Origin: Rhizobium sp. CB3090
Lineage (GTDB): Bacteria; Pseudomonadota; Alphaproteobacteria; Rhizobiales; Rhizobiaceae
Direction of reading: 5' to 3'
DNA length: 64,000 bases
NCBI RefSeq assembly: GCF_029714285.1
Contig: NZ_CP121662.1
Location: forward strand, 2,232,001-2,296,000
Every line of letters begins with the position of its first letter. Positions within the stretch are counted from its first letter, which is position 1. Positions 9,259 through 17,544 of this stretch are shown one piece after another. Made by a program: the position numbers and the translations under genes. The notes under the pieces were generated by a model. It searched no databases. It had not been told where the DNA came from and worked only from the letters and a program-made list of their open reading frames with translations.

Positions 9259-9480
9259 GCTTTCTTGATTGGGTCAGCGACCGCAATGACGTTTATTCGC
9301 GGCGAACCTAAGGCAGTTCGGTAGAGGCGGCAACCGGCCTTGGCTTATTCTTACATAGATGTAATCGCTTATCCCATGATCGTGATGCGATTGTTCAGCC
9401 GCAGTTTCCCGTTTTAGGAAGGCCAACCTGTCGCCTTTCGGAGATCCGGCAACCCCTCACAGCAAAAATCCCATTCCCCC
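9259..9480. other. Intergenic region between divergent bacA and the PadR gene
   Basis: This stretch should hold the bacA promoter. A perfect palindrome TACAT-AG-ATGTA lies at 9352-9363. The rest shows no gene. The strongest regulatory-looking sequence (repeated ATATATCTTACGA units) starts at 9491 and is described separately. Confidence 0.4.
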
Positions 9481-9490
9481 TTGCGGATTT

Positions 9491-9702
9491 CTATCTTACG
9501 ATATATATCTTACGACATGACGAACGATATAAACCCTCATCATCAAAGGAGACACGTTATGAGAGGCTTTAGAGATCGCATGTGCGGCGATAGCTTTGAC
9601 ACCATCGAGGCATATATCCTACGACATGGCGAAAGCCGTGATTCACACGGCAGGCACAGGAGAGACTTCATGAGAGGCTTCAAGGGCGGCATGTTCGGCG
9701 GC
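9491..9702 (+). repeat. Imperfect tandem duplication covering promoter-proximal DNA and start codon of the PadR gene
   Basis: Two copies about 110 bases apart share ATATATCYTACGACATGRCGAA (9503-9524 and 9612-9633), then a purine-rich ribosome-binding site, then ATGAGAGGCTTY and a similar next dozen codons (from 9559 and from 9670). Copy 1 is preceded by an extra CTATCTTACGATAT unit (9491-9504), giving a direct repeat of TATCTTACGA that looks like a regulator binding site. The second copy lies in frame inside the coding region of the first. Confidence 0.8.
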
Positions 9703-10242
9703 GGGTTTCGGACCGGCCGGAAATTCGATGCCGCCGATCTGCAGCTCATCATTCTCGCCCTGCTTTCCGAGCAGCCGCGACATGGCTACGAACTGATCAA
9801 GACCCTGGAAGAGCGCTCCGGCGGCTTCTATGTGCCGAGCCCCGGCGTCATCTACCCCGCCCTCACCTACCTGGAAGAGACGGGTCTGGCCGAAGTCGAA
9901 GCGAGCGGCACGAAGAAACTCTACCGCATCACCGAAAGCGGTCAGAAGCGTGTCCAGGAAAACCAGGCGCTGGTCGAGGCGACGTTGGCCAAGCTTAGCG
10001 CCATCGGCGAGAAGATGGCGCATGTCAGGCGCGTCTTTGGCGGCGAGGATGCCGGCGACGATGAAGGCCGCGAGGGCCCGTTCGGCCGCGATGCCGGCGA
10101 TGTTCACCTCGCACGCCAGCTTCTGCGCTCGGCGCTGCGCTCAAAATATCCGTGGAGCAAGGCTGAGGGCGCGCGCATCGCCGCAATTCTCGAACGCGCC
10201 GCCGCCGATATCATCCGCGGTGAGACGAAGGCGGAAGACTGA
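9559..10242 (+). CDS. PadR-family transcriptional regulator
   Basis: Winged-helix repressor of the PadR family. The core DLQLIILALLSEQPRHGYELIKTLEERSGG (residues about 45-75) followed by SPGVIYPALTYLEETGLAEVE and LYRITESGQ is the family DNA-binding domain; a C-terminal helix follows for dimerisation. PadR proteins sense phenolic or other toxic compounds and usually repress themselves. Start 9559 has AAAGGAG at 9545-9551. A second start at 9670 (190 residues) has its own AGGAG and begins the same MRGF sequence, so either or both may be used. The ligand is unknown. Confidence 0.82.
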   Translation: MRGFRDRMCGDSFDTIEAYILRHGESRDSHGRHRRDFMRGFKGGMFGGGFRTGRKFDAADLQLIILALLSEQPRHGYELIKTLEERSGGFYVPSPGVIYPALTYLEETGLAEVEASGTKKLYRITESGQKRVQENQALVEATLAKLSAIGEKMAHVRRVFGGEDAGDDEGREGPFGRDAGDVHLARQLLRSALRSKYPWSKAEGARIAAILERAAADIIRGETKAED

Positions 10243-10245
10243 AGC

Positions 10246-10337
10246 AATTCCAGAAAAAGTGCGTAGCGGTTTTTCGTTCGGAATTGTGAATGAACAAAAA
10301 GACAGAGTGGTTCCGCGAAAAGCTGAACCGCTCTGAG
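10246..10337. repeat. Dispersed palindromic repeat, copy 2
   Basis: Lies between the PadR gene and the 3' end of map, in the opposite orientation to 3723-3822. It contains AATTCCAG...CGGAATT, the core GTGCGTAGCGGTTTTT and the terminal part GAACCGCTCT. Both copies sit just after the stop codons of neighbouring genes, which fits a mobile palindromic element tolerated at 3' ends. Confidence 0.78.
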
Positions 10338-10341
10338 TCGC

Positions 10342-11094
10342 TCAGTTGTCCGCCAAGGTCAGGATCATCGGCCCATTGCGGGTGGCGACGACGGTATGCT
10401 CGAACTGAACCGTAGGCGCGCGGGGATCGGCATAGAGCGTCCAGGCATCATCGCCGCCCTCCGCCCAGCTTCCGCCGAGTGACAGGAACGGCTCGACGGT
10501 GAAAACGAGGCCGTCCTGCATGATGCGGGTCTCGTCCGGGTCGGCCCAGGTAGACACCTCCGCCGGCTCTTCATGCAGCGAACGGCCGATGCCATGGCTC
10601 GCCAGATTGGCGATCAGCGTGTAACGGTTCTTCTGGGCAAAAGCGCCGACGGCGTGGCCGATCTTCGAGAATGGCGCGCCACTGCGCACCTGGTTCAGCC
10701 CGACCCAGAGCGCCCGCTTGCCGTCGCGGCAAAGACGTTCGATCTTCGGCTTGACCGGCGGCACGGCAAAGGACGAGCCGGTGTCGGAGAAGAAGCCATC
10801 CTTCTCAGCCGAAACGTCGAGATTGACGAGATCGCCGGCCTGGATCACCCGCGGACCGGGAATGCCGTGCGCAACCTCCTCATTGACGCTGATGCAGGTG
10901 GCGCCGGGAAATTTATAAACGAGTTCCGGCGCCGAGCGCGCGCCGGCATCCTCCAGCACCTTGCGGCCAATATTGTCGAGTTCCAGCGTGGTGATCCCCG
11001 GCTCCAGCGCCGCCGCCATCGCCTGTATGGCGTTGGCGCAGATGCGGCCGATCTCTTTCAGCTTGGTCAGTTCGTCGTCGTTCGAGATGATCAT
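10342..11094 (-). CDS. map: Type I methionine aminopeptidase
   Basis: Removes the initiator methionine from nascent proteins in the cytoplasm. The 250-residue pita-bread-fold enzyme has all five metal ligands: Asp93 (NLDVS), Asp104 (SDTG), His167 (SHGIG), Glu201 (VEPF) and Glu232 (FEHT), plus the substrate-side His76 in VAHGIPG. It has no N-terminal zinc-finger extension. The sequence LDVSAEKDGFFSDTGSSF differs from the housekeeping LDVT..DGWHGDTS pattern, so this may be an additional map paralogue rather than the essential copy. Confidence 0.93.
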   Translation of the reverse strand: MIISNDDELTKLKEIGRICANAIQAMAAALEPGITTLELDNIGRKVLEDAGARSAPELVYKFPGATCISVNEEVAHGIPGPRVIQAGDLVNLDVSAEKDGFFSDTGSSFAVPPVKPKIERLCRDGKRALWVGLNQVRSGAPFSKIGHAVGAFAQKNRYTLIANLASHGIGRSLHEEPAEVSTWADPDETRIMQDGLVFTVEPFLSLGGSWAEGGDDAWTLYADPRAPTVQFEHTVVATRNGPMILTLADN

Positions 11095-11134
11095 TCAAAG
11101 CTTCCGGCTGGCGTGCGTCTGTTGAGGCGGGCAC

Positions 11135-12196
11135 TCAAGCCGTCGCTTTCGCCCCTTCGCTTTCTCCAGTCAATGCCTTTCTGACAAGCGGCGCGACTTT
11201 CGTGCCGTAAAGCTCGATGCCGTGCATGATCTGCTCATGCGGCATCGTGCCGATCGCCATCTGCAGCAGGAAGCGGTCGTTCCTGAACAGCTTGTGATGA
11301 GCGACGATTTTCTCCGCCACCACTTCGGGAGCGCCGACGAAGAGAGCACCATGCGACCCGCGCGATTGATCGAAATGCGCCCGGCTTGTCGGCCCCCAGC
11401 CACGCTCGCGCCCGATGCGGTTCATCACCTCGGCCTGCGGTCCGTAGAACTGATCGGCGGCGGCCTCGGTCGTATCGGCAACGAAACCATGAACATTGAT
11501 GCTGGTCTTCAGCCTGGCGGCATCCTGCCCTGCGCGGCGAGCAGCCTCGCGATAGAGATCGATGAGCGGCGCAAACCGGCGCGGCTCGCCGCCGATGATG
11601 GCAAGCGCCATCGGCAGGCCAAGAGCCCCGGCGCGCGCGACCGACTGCGGCGTACCACCGACTGCGATCCAGATCGGCAACGGATCCTGCAACGGTCGGG
11701 GATAGACTCCTCGCCCTTGAATCGGTGCGCGGAGATCGCCCGCCCAACTCACCTGCTCGCTCTCACGGATCGCCAACAGCAGATCGAGCTTTTCCTCGAA
11801 GAGCTGGTCGTAATCTTCGAGATTGTAACCAAAGAGCGGAAAGGATTCGATGAACGAGCCTCGGCCCGCCATGATCTCGGCGCGGCCGTTGGAAATAAGG
11901 TCGAGCGTCGCGAACTGCTGGAATACGCGCACCGGATCGTCCGAGCTCAGTACTGTGACAGCGCTGCTGAGCCGAATGTTCTTCGTCTTTGCCGCAGCCG
12001 CCGCAAGCGCGACGGCCGGAGCCGATGCTGCATACTCCGGCCGGTGATGCTCTCCGAGCCCGAAGACATCAAGACCGACCTGATCGGCCAACTCGATCTC
12101 CTCGATCAAATTCTTCAGGCGACGCGCCGCCTCCGCACCCTTGTTGAGAGCGGGATCGGGATTAACGTCAGCGAAGGTATAGAGGCCAAGTTCCAT
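11135..12196 (-). CDS. LLM-class flavin-dependent oxidoreductase
   Basis: Luciferase-like monooxygenase (bacterial luciferase TIM-barrel family), using reduced flavin and O2. The 353 residues begin [15 protein letters not shown] and contain the family stretches [40 protein letters not shown] and [20 protein letters not shown]. The natural substrate is unknown; related proteins oxidise small organics or sulfonates. It lies 40 bases downstream-to-upstream of map on the same strand and so may be co-transcribed with it. Confidence 0.9.
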   Translation of the reverse strand: MELGLYTFADVNPDPALNKGAEAARRLKNLIEEIELADQVGLDVFGLGEHHRPEYAASAPAVALAAAAAKTKNIRLSSAVTVLSSDDPVRVFQQFATLDLISNGRAEIMAGRGSFIESFPLFGYNLEDYDQLFEEKLDLLLAIRESEQVSWAGDLRAPIQGRGVYPRPLQDPLPIWIAVGGTPQSVARAGALGLPMALAIIGGEPRRFAPLIDLYREAARRAGQDAARLKTSINVHGFVADTTEAAADQFYGPQAEVMNRIGRERGWGPTSRAHFDQSRGSHGALFVGAPEVVAEKIVAHHKLFRNDRFLLQMAIGTMPHEQIMHGIELYGTKVAPLVRKALTGESEGAKATA

Positions 12197-12291
12197 GATA
12201 AAAATCCATCCGTTGTTGATGGACGAAATAGGAAGACGAAGCTGCTACCGCAAATATGAATTGTCGAACGGTTTGTTCGAGAATGTTGATA

Positions 12292-12711
12292 CTAGGTGCT
12301 CCAAGGATTTAGCAGCTCTATGTCCATTCCCTGAAAATGACGCGTATTGCGGGTCACGAGAATGAAGCCTCGTTCCCATGCGGTCGCACCAATGAAGGCA
12401 TCCCGCAATTCCCGCGGATCGGGCACGCTGTAGTAAGCGCAACGCAGCGCAATCTGATCGTTGATCGCAACTACGCGGTGCTGAAACGCAGCTTTCACAC
12501 CTTGCTCCATCCAGCTTCGCAGCGCAGCTCCCTGAACTTTATCACGGCGCTCCACCTGCAAGATGCCAAGCTCAATTTCGAAGAGTGTAACGGCCGATAT
12601 AAAAAGGAGCTGCTCCGGAACAGACGCTATCCAATCCAATACCGCTTGGTCTGCCTTTCCCGAACGAGCTCGGCGAACATCGGAAACAATGTTGGTGTCG
12701 AGCAGGTACAT
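12292..12711 (-). CDS. vapC: PIN-domain toxin, VapC/FitB-like
   Basis: Metal-dependent ribonuclease of a type II toxin-antitoxin pair. The 139-residue protein has the PIN acidic residues Asp5 (LLDTNIVSD), Glu45 (LFEIELGI) and Asp104 (RDAFIGATAW), and ends with LVTRNTRHF near residues 118-127, as in FitB-type VapC proteins. Its ATG overlaps the antitoxin stop codon by one base (TGATG), implying translational coupling. All catalytic positions look intact, so it is probably active. Confidence 0.92.
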   Translation of the reverse strand: MYLLDTNIVSDVRRARSGKADQAVLDWIASVPEQLLFISAVTLFEIELGILQVERRDKVQGAALRSWMEQGVKAAFQHRVVAINDQIALRCAYYSVPDPRELRDAFIGATAWERGFILVTRNTRHFQGMDIELLNPWST

Positions 12712-12959
12712 CAGGAAAGATCAACCGGCTTCGGGCTGAAGTTTGTCATTCGTGGTGGCTCGAAATCAATGTCCTCGCCACCAGGCATCGCCAATGCATC
12801 GATGATGTTGCCCTTCTTCGCCAATTTCAGATACTCATCCATGCTGAGCAGCACATGCGAAGGCTTGCCGCGATCCGTAATAAAAACCGGGCCTTCCGAA
12901 GCCGCACGTTTAGCGCCGCTCGTATCTTGATTGAACTCTCGACTGCTCATGATTGTCAT
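12711..12959 (-). CDS. vapB: Phd/YefM-family antitoxin
   Basis: An 82-residue antitoxin with the Phd/YefM N-terminal fold (SSREFNQDTSGAKRAASEGPVFITDRGKPSHVLLSMDEY) and an acidic, proline-rich C-terminal tail that would occupy the toxin active site. It is first in the two-gene operon and would bind the promoter to autorepress. Upstream (12960-13000) is an AT-rich stretch suited to a promoter. Confidence 0.92.
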   Translation of the reverse strand: MTIMSSREFNQDTSGAKRAASEGPVFITDRGKPSHVLLSMDEYLKLAKKGNIIDALAMPGGEDIDFEPPRMTNFSPKPVDLS

Positions 12960-13142
12960 TGTGCGAACTCCGTTTGTAGAGAAGTTACTACATAAACAAA
13001 AATAAGCAATTCGAATCCGAATTCAACAGCTTGCCCGCCGCTTCGGAATCGACCTCGGAAGCCTTTGATGTCGAACATCAAAGGCGCGGGTCGTCCGACA
13101 GCAACGCCCAGCGTTCATGATCGCACCAGATGCCGCCGATCC

Positions 13143-13271
13143 TCAGATATTTGGGTGAAAATCCAGAAAGGGGTAAGCCCATGGCGTATGGTAAGCGCGG
13201 CTCGCAACATTCGCCGCGATCAGTTCGCCGGCGTCGGATTGCCTGACCGATGCGATGGTGACTTGCGGCAT
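13143..13271 (-). pseudogene. Possible decayed N-terminus of a GNAT acetyltransferase
   Basis: A 42-codon open stretch reads MPQVTIASVRQSDAGEL and then AANVASRAYHTPWAYPFLD, which resembles the start of GNAT N-acetyltransferases (the 'R..r.sDa.el...n..Sr.fH.pW..P' pattern). It then stops at 13143, and none of the acetyl-CoA-binding motifs can be seen in any frame downstream before the next gene. It is best read as a gene remnant; a chance match is possible because the piece is short. Confidence 0.35.
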
Positions 13272-13333
13272 GGCTCGCTCTACGAACAAATGAGGCAGCG
13301 AGGCATAGCAAATCGAATCCAAAATCAACAGCT

Positions 13334-13747
13334 TCAGCGCATAAACGGAATCAATTTCCGAACCGCTTCATAGCGAAGATAAAGCCCGCCCCAGGCAATT
13401 ACGCCGAGATAGAGACCGAACAGCAGATGCGAGAATACCGGGCTGCCGGCCCTGAGATGCGTTGCCATCGCTCCTCCGAGCAGCCCTGTAAAAAGGATCG
13501 CCCCGAGAACCGATGTCTGCGGAATTGCATATAGAACGGCGCAAAGAAGCGTGATGGCGCCGAGCAGCCGCGCCAAAGCCGGATCGGCGGAATAGCCGAG
13601 CGCTTCCATGGTCTCCGTGACCACAGGCAACGGAATGAGCTTGATCACGCCGTCGAAAACAAGAAAGGCGATAATCAGGCCGCTGAGGATCGTGCCGGCC
13701 ACACGTTGCACGCGCGAACTGGATGGTGATTCTGTTGCATAGAACAT
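13334..13747 (-). CDS. DoxX-like membrane protein
   Basis: A 137-residue protein with about four membrane helices. The pattern LIIAFLVFDGVIKLIPLPVVTETMEALGY, then ALARLLGAITLLCAVLYAIPQTSVLGAILFTGLLGGAMATHLRAG, is the DoxX-like (DoxX_2) family. Members are often encoded beside DGPF-domain proteins and ECF sigma factors, as here (13844-15471 lies next, same strand). The function is not established; links to redox or stress handling are suggested for related proteins. Confidence 0.85.
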   Translation of the reverse strand: MFYATESPSSSRVQRVAGTILSGLIIAFLVFDGVIKLIPLPVVTETMEALGYSADPALARLLGAITLLCAVLYAIPQTSVLGAILFTGLLGGAMATHLRAGSPVFSHLLFGLYLGVIAWGGLYLRYEAVRKLIPFMR

Positions 13748-13843
13748 TGCCGTATCCCCCGGAATTGAATCAACAATTCAGATCCTGTGTCTCAAGGACG
13801 CTGACGGCAGCCTCTTCCCGACATGGAAGAACGGATTTTTCGA

Positions 13844-15100
13844 TTATTTTGCGATTGCCGGAGCCGACGCGCCGAGACGGTCGAGCTGATGACGGATATG
13901 GGCGGCTTCGGCGGGCGAATGGGCAAGCGCGATTGCACGGTCGAAGGCAACGTGCGCCTCCTGCGGCCGACCCAATTGCGCGAGCAGACCGCCGCGAAGC
14001 CCATGAAAATAAAAATAGGCATCGAGCCTATCCGTCAGCGCCTCGACCAAGGTCAGCGCCTCCTCCGGACCCTTAAGCTTGGCGACTGCGACGGCGCGGT
14101 TCAGCGTGACGACTGGCGACGGATGCTGCCGCTCCAGTGTTTGGTAAAGCAGATCGATCTCCGCCCAGTCGGTATCTTCGGCTCGCTTGGCGCGCGAATG
14201 CAGCGCGGCGATGGCCGCCTGAAGCTGATAGGATCCGGGACGGCGGTGGCGGATTGCCTTGTCGAGCAGAGCAAGCGCCTCGTCGATCAATTGGCGGTTC
14301 CAGCGGGACCGGTCCTGATCCTCAAGCAGGATGATCTGGCCGTCGGAATCGAAACGGGCGGTATTCCGCGATTGCTGCAGCAGCATCAGCGCCAGCAGGC
14401 CCATGATCTCAGGCTCCGCCGGAAAGATGCGTAGCAACAGCCGCCCCAACCGGATAGCCTCATCGGCAAATGCGGACGCTTCGCGGCCCGGTCCGCCGGC
14501 GGAATAGCCCTCGTTGTAGATGAGATAGATCATGGCGCTGACAAGCGCCACGCGCTCGGCCCGCTCGACCGCACCCGGCGTCTCGAAAGGTACGCCGGCC
14601 GCGGCAACGCGCGCCTTGGCGCGGGTGATGCGCTGCTCCATAGCACTTTCGCTGACGAGGAAGGCACGGGCGATCTGGGTCACCGAAAGGCCGGAGACAA
14701 CGCGCAGCGCCAGCGCGATCTGTTGCGTCGCCGGCAGGTCCGGATGACAGCAGATGAACAGCAGCCGCAGAATATCGTCACGATAGTTGGAGCCGTCGAG
14801 CCGCTCGGCAAGATCGCTTTCGGCATCGCCGGTATCGGAGATCACCTCTTCGTCCGGCAAACCCTGCGTCTTTGACTGCTTGCGCACCGCGTCGATACCG
14901 CTGTTGCGGCCGACGAAAATCAGCCAGGCAACGGGATCGCGCGGCGGCCCCTTATCCGGCCATGTCTTCAGTGCTCTAAGGCAAGCTTCCTGAAATGCCT
15001 CCTCGGCAATGTCGAGATTGCGGAAATACCGCAGTAGCGCGCCGAGCACCTGCGGCCGGGCATTGGTGAATGCGATATCGATCCAGGCGAGGTCCGTCAT
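13844..15100 (-). CDS. ECF sigma factor, ECF42-like, with C-terminal TPR-like extension
   Basis: A 418-residue RNA polymerase sigma factor. Residues about 10-75 are sigma region 2 (AEEAFQEACLRALKTWP, AWLIFVGRNSGIDAVRK), about 110-170 region 4 (LALRVVSGLSVTQIARAFLVSESAMEQRITRAKAR), and the remaining 240 residues are a helical repeat domain (EGYSAGGPGREASAFADEAIRLGRLL). This layout, together with the overlapping upstream DGPF gene, defines the ECF42 type, which has no classical anti-sigma factor; the C-terminal extension is thought to control activity. It shares four bases with the DGPF gene. Confidence 0.92.
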   Translation of the reverse strand: MTDLAWIDIAFTNARPQVLGALLRYFRNLDIAEEAFQEACLRALKTWPDKGPPRDPVAWLIFVGRNSGIDAVRKQSKTQGLPDEEVISDTGDAESDLAERLDGSNYRDDILRLLFICCHPDLPATQQIALALRVVSGLSVTQIARAFLVSESAMEQRITRAKARVAAAGVPFETPGAVERAERVALVSAMIYLIYNEGYSAGGPGREASAFADEAIRLGRLLLRIFPAEPEIMGLLALMLLQQSRNTARFDSDGQIILLEDQDRSRWNRQLIDEALALLDKAIRHRRPGSYQLQAAIAALHSRAKRAEDTDWAEIDLLYQTLERQHPSPVVTLNRAVAVAKLKGPEEALTLVEALTDRLDAYFYFHGLRGGLLAQLGRPQEAHVAFDRAIALAHSPAEAAHIRHQLDRLGASAPAIAK

Positions 15101-15471
15101 GTCGCGATCGTCCCCGGTCTAAAGACATAAAGCGGGCGAATTTCATAGGAGCCGGCGCCAGGATTGGCGACAGCCAATTTCTTTGAAAATTCAATTGCTT
15201 CGTCTAGCGTCTCAAAATCGATGACGTAAAAGCCGAGCAATTGCTCCTTCGTTTCCGCAAAGGGTCCGTCGATGATGAGGGGTTCGTTCTTGCCCTTGCG
15301 CAGCGTCGTTGCCGCCGTGGTCGGCATCAGCCGCGCGACCGGGCCGAGCTTGCCGGCTTCGCCAAGCGGCGCCTGCACCGCCCGCAACCGGTTCATCGTC
15401 GCGTCTTCCTCCTCCTTGGACCAGGAAAACACGGCGTCTTCGTCGTTGTAGCATAGGATCGCATAGAGCAT
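15097..15471 (-). CDS. YCII-related DGPF-domain protein
   Basis: A 124-residue protein with the diagnostic IIDGPFAETKEQLLGFYVID segment and the C-terminal IRPLYVF. DGPF proteins are usual partners and targets of ECF42 sigma factors. Its stop overlaps the sigma gene start by four bases (ATGA), so the two are translationally coupled. The biochemical role is unknown; the fold is the ferredoxin-like dimeric alpha/beta barrel of the YCII family. Confidence 0.9.
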   Translation of the reverse strand: MLYAILCYNDEDAVFSWSKEEEDATMNRLRAVQAPLGEAGKLGPVARLMPTTAATTLRKGKNEPLIIDGPFAETKEQLLGFYVIDFETLDEAIEFSKKLAVANPGAGSYEIRPLYVFRPGTIAT

Positions 15472-15550
15472 GAGGACCTCCTTCTTATGTAAGACGAGGG
15501 AGTATCGCCCGCGCCGACAAGCCGCGTCAAAAAATTATCGCGGCAGAAAG

Positions 15551-16497
15551 CTATCTATCGCCGCGCGGCACTGTCAGCGTCCCCGCTTTCGCATTGAGCA
15601 CAGCGACCGCGCCGATCGGGACGTTCAGCGGACTGCGCCCATGCCCGAGCGGCAAGCCGCCGAGGACCGGCACGCCGAGCGTATCGAGATGCTCGCGCAG
15701 AATATCGATGACAGAGAAGCGGCGATCGAATTCGAAGCGGGTGAACTGTCCAACCGCAACGCCTGCCAGACCGTTCAAATGCCCTGCCTTGCGCAACATC
15801 GTCAATTGTCGGTCGACTTGCCCGCGATACATGTTGACCGCTTCGAGCAACAGGATCGCACCGCGCAGATCCGGCAAGGCCCAGCCGGCGGCCGTTGCGA
15901 CCATATCGAGATTGCCGCCGATCAAGCGGCCGGTGACTGAGCCCTCGGTCGTCAGAGCCGATGTCGGCTCCTCCAGGCGCGAGCGTATCACGATGCCTCT
16001 GACGTCATCAGCACCCGGCGAAGGGAATCGCACGTTTCGATGCTGACATCCTGTTCGCCGTCATTGACGAAAAGAGCGCCGTGGACACCAACTTGGCGGC
16101 AGTGCGTCCACAGACTGAGATGCAGTATGGTGATATCGCTGAAACCGACGAGAAACTTCGGGTCACGCCGGACAGCCTCGAAATCCAGCCGATCGGCGAT
16201 ACGGTAAGACCCTTTGCCGCCGCGCGTGGCGAAAATCGCCCGAACCTCAGGATCACGGAGCGCCGCGTTGAAATCCGCCAGCCGCTCCTCATCCGTTCCG
16301 GCAAGATAGCCGTGCTTGCAAAACGCATGTTCGCCGAAATCGACGTCGAGCCCCCAACCCCTCAGTATCTCGACCTGCTTCAGAATGAGGCCCCTGTCGG
16401 GCGGGCTTGCGGGCGAAACGAAGCGGATTTTATCGCCCGGCCGGAGCAGCGGCGGCGTCAGGATGCGATCGGTTTCGGCACGATCAGATGATTCCAT
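15551..16497 (-). pseudogene. LD-carboxypeptidase (S66/MccF-like), split by a frameshift
   Basis: Two overlapping frames together make one complete S66 peptidase, which would cut the L,D bond of peptidoglycan tetrapeptides or related acyl-nucleotide toxins. The first (16497 down to 15988) ends after CDSLRRVLMTSEA and holds the nucleophile Ser120 in VGFSDITILHL. The second (open from about 16033 to 15551) resumes at IVIRSRLEEPTSALTTEG and holds the Glu of LLLEAVNMYR and the His of GLPLGHGRSP. The break at about 15985-16030 fits loss of one base. No slippery heptamer is visible, so I favour a pseudogene or a read error over programmed shifting. Confidence 0.85.
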
Positions 16498-16576
16498 GCG
16501 GGGATTTTGGCATGGAACGCTAATGGGCGTTAGCCTGCACGGACCTCATTCGCCGGAAAGACGAATGATGGCTCGA

Positions 16577-17386
16577 TCAACGCAGCGATGGAGTCAAGTG
16601 AGCAGCCCCTTTCGCAGCCGCCCGCGCAGCATTCACGGGGGCTTGCGCCTCCCGCCGGGCCGACGCCTTACCTTGCCACAAAGGCAAGCCGATGGATTCC
16701 GATACGGCTGGATCGGCCGTAAAGACCGGATAACCCCGCTCCATCAACCGCAGCAGGATTTCCTTGTCCCTTTGAATATGCAGCCGCGCCAGATTTGCCT
16801 GATTGTAGATGTGTCCACCGGAAGCCGGATTGATGCCGGTGATGATCACCGCCGTTGCGCCGTTATAGAGCGCAAAAAGTACCGCATTGACGCCGTTCGA
16901 ACATTTGTCGTCCGCACCCAGTTCGCTGCATTTTACGCCGCCGATCCGGTCGAGAAGCGCCATGCGCTTATAGCGGTCGACGATTTCAAGATCGTCGTAT
17001 TGGTAGTCGAAGGCCTTCAGACCATCTTCGAGTCGCTCGCGGCTCTTTCGCCAGAGCAGAATGTAAAGCTTCTTCGTGCGCTCGCCATTGAGGACGCGGC
17101 GCACTTCGACGGCGTTCGTATTCGTCCCCTCGATCTGGTTGAACTGGACGAACGAGACATCCGGCACTTCAACGCCCCATGCCTTGGTGACGACCTGAGA
17201 GCCATTGATGGTGATGACCTTGAAGGTCTCGTCGAAATCCGCGGGCTTGTGCGACACCGGCGCCGATCCGACCACGAGAACGGGTCCGGAAAAAGGCTCG
17301 GCAAGCGTCGGTGGCTTCGGTCGGCAAAGCCAGTATTTGACGCTCCGATAAAGGTGTCTCTTCAATTCCGTAAAATTAGCAGCCAT
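16577..17386 (-). CDS. Hypothetical protein, possible glycosyltransferase-42-like (sialyltransferase-type) fold
   Basis: About 269 residues from ATG 17386 (AAGGCGGGG just upstream); an in-frame GTG at 17458 would add 24. The sequence VLVVGSAPVSHKPADFDETFKVITINGS near the N-terminus resembles the Gly-x-x-Pro nucleotide-binding start of CstII-type transferases, and ALYNGATAVIITGINPASGG later resembles their second conserved region. This is weak similarity read by eye. The C-terminal 30 residues are Ala/Arg-rich and probably disordered. It lies downstream of glpK with a gap of about 160 bases. Confidence 0.55.
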   Translation of the reverse strand: MAANFTELKRHLYRSVKYWLCRPKPPTLAEPFSGPVLVVGSAPVSHKPADFDETFKVITINGSQVVTKAWGVEVPDVSFVQFNQIEGTNTNAVEVRRVLNGERTKKLYILLWRKSRERLEDGLKAFDYQYDDLEIVDRYKRMALLDRIGGVKCSELGADDKCSNGVNAVLFALYNGATAVIITGINPASGGHIYNQANLARLHIQRDKEILLRLMERGYPVFTADPAVSESIGLPLWQGKASARREAQAPVNAARAAAKGAAHLTPSLR

Positions 17387-17544
17387 GCCCCGCCTTGATG
17401 TCCGCGAAAGGCTTTCATCGGAAAACAGTCGAATCCAGTCCCCATTCGAAGGGCGCACTATCGCCGCTTCGATCTACATTAGGAAAATAAAAATATCTTA
17501 CATAATCAAACCTTAGGTGATCTATCGACTGGCTTCTGCCGCCT

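Noticed and set aside
12960..13060. A tRNA or small RNA gene after the antitoxin.
   Set aside because: No cloverleaf or GGTTCGAATCC-type arm with paired stems was found here or elsewhere in the window.
15985..16035. Programmed frameshift for the split LD-carboxypeptidase.
   Set aside because: No slippery heptamer or downstream pseudoknot is evident at the junction; a mutation or read error is simpler.
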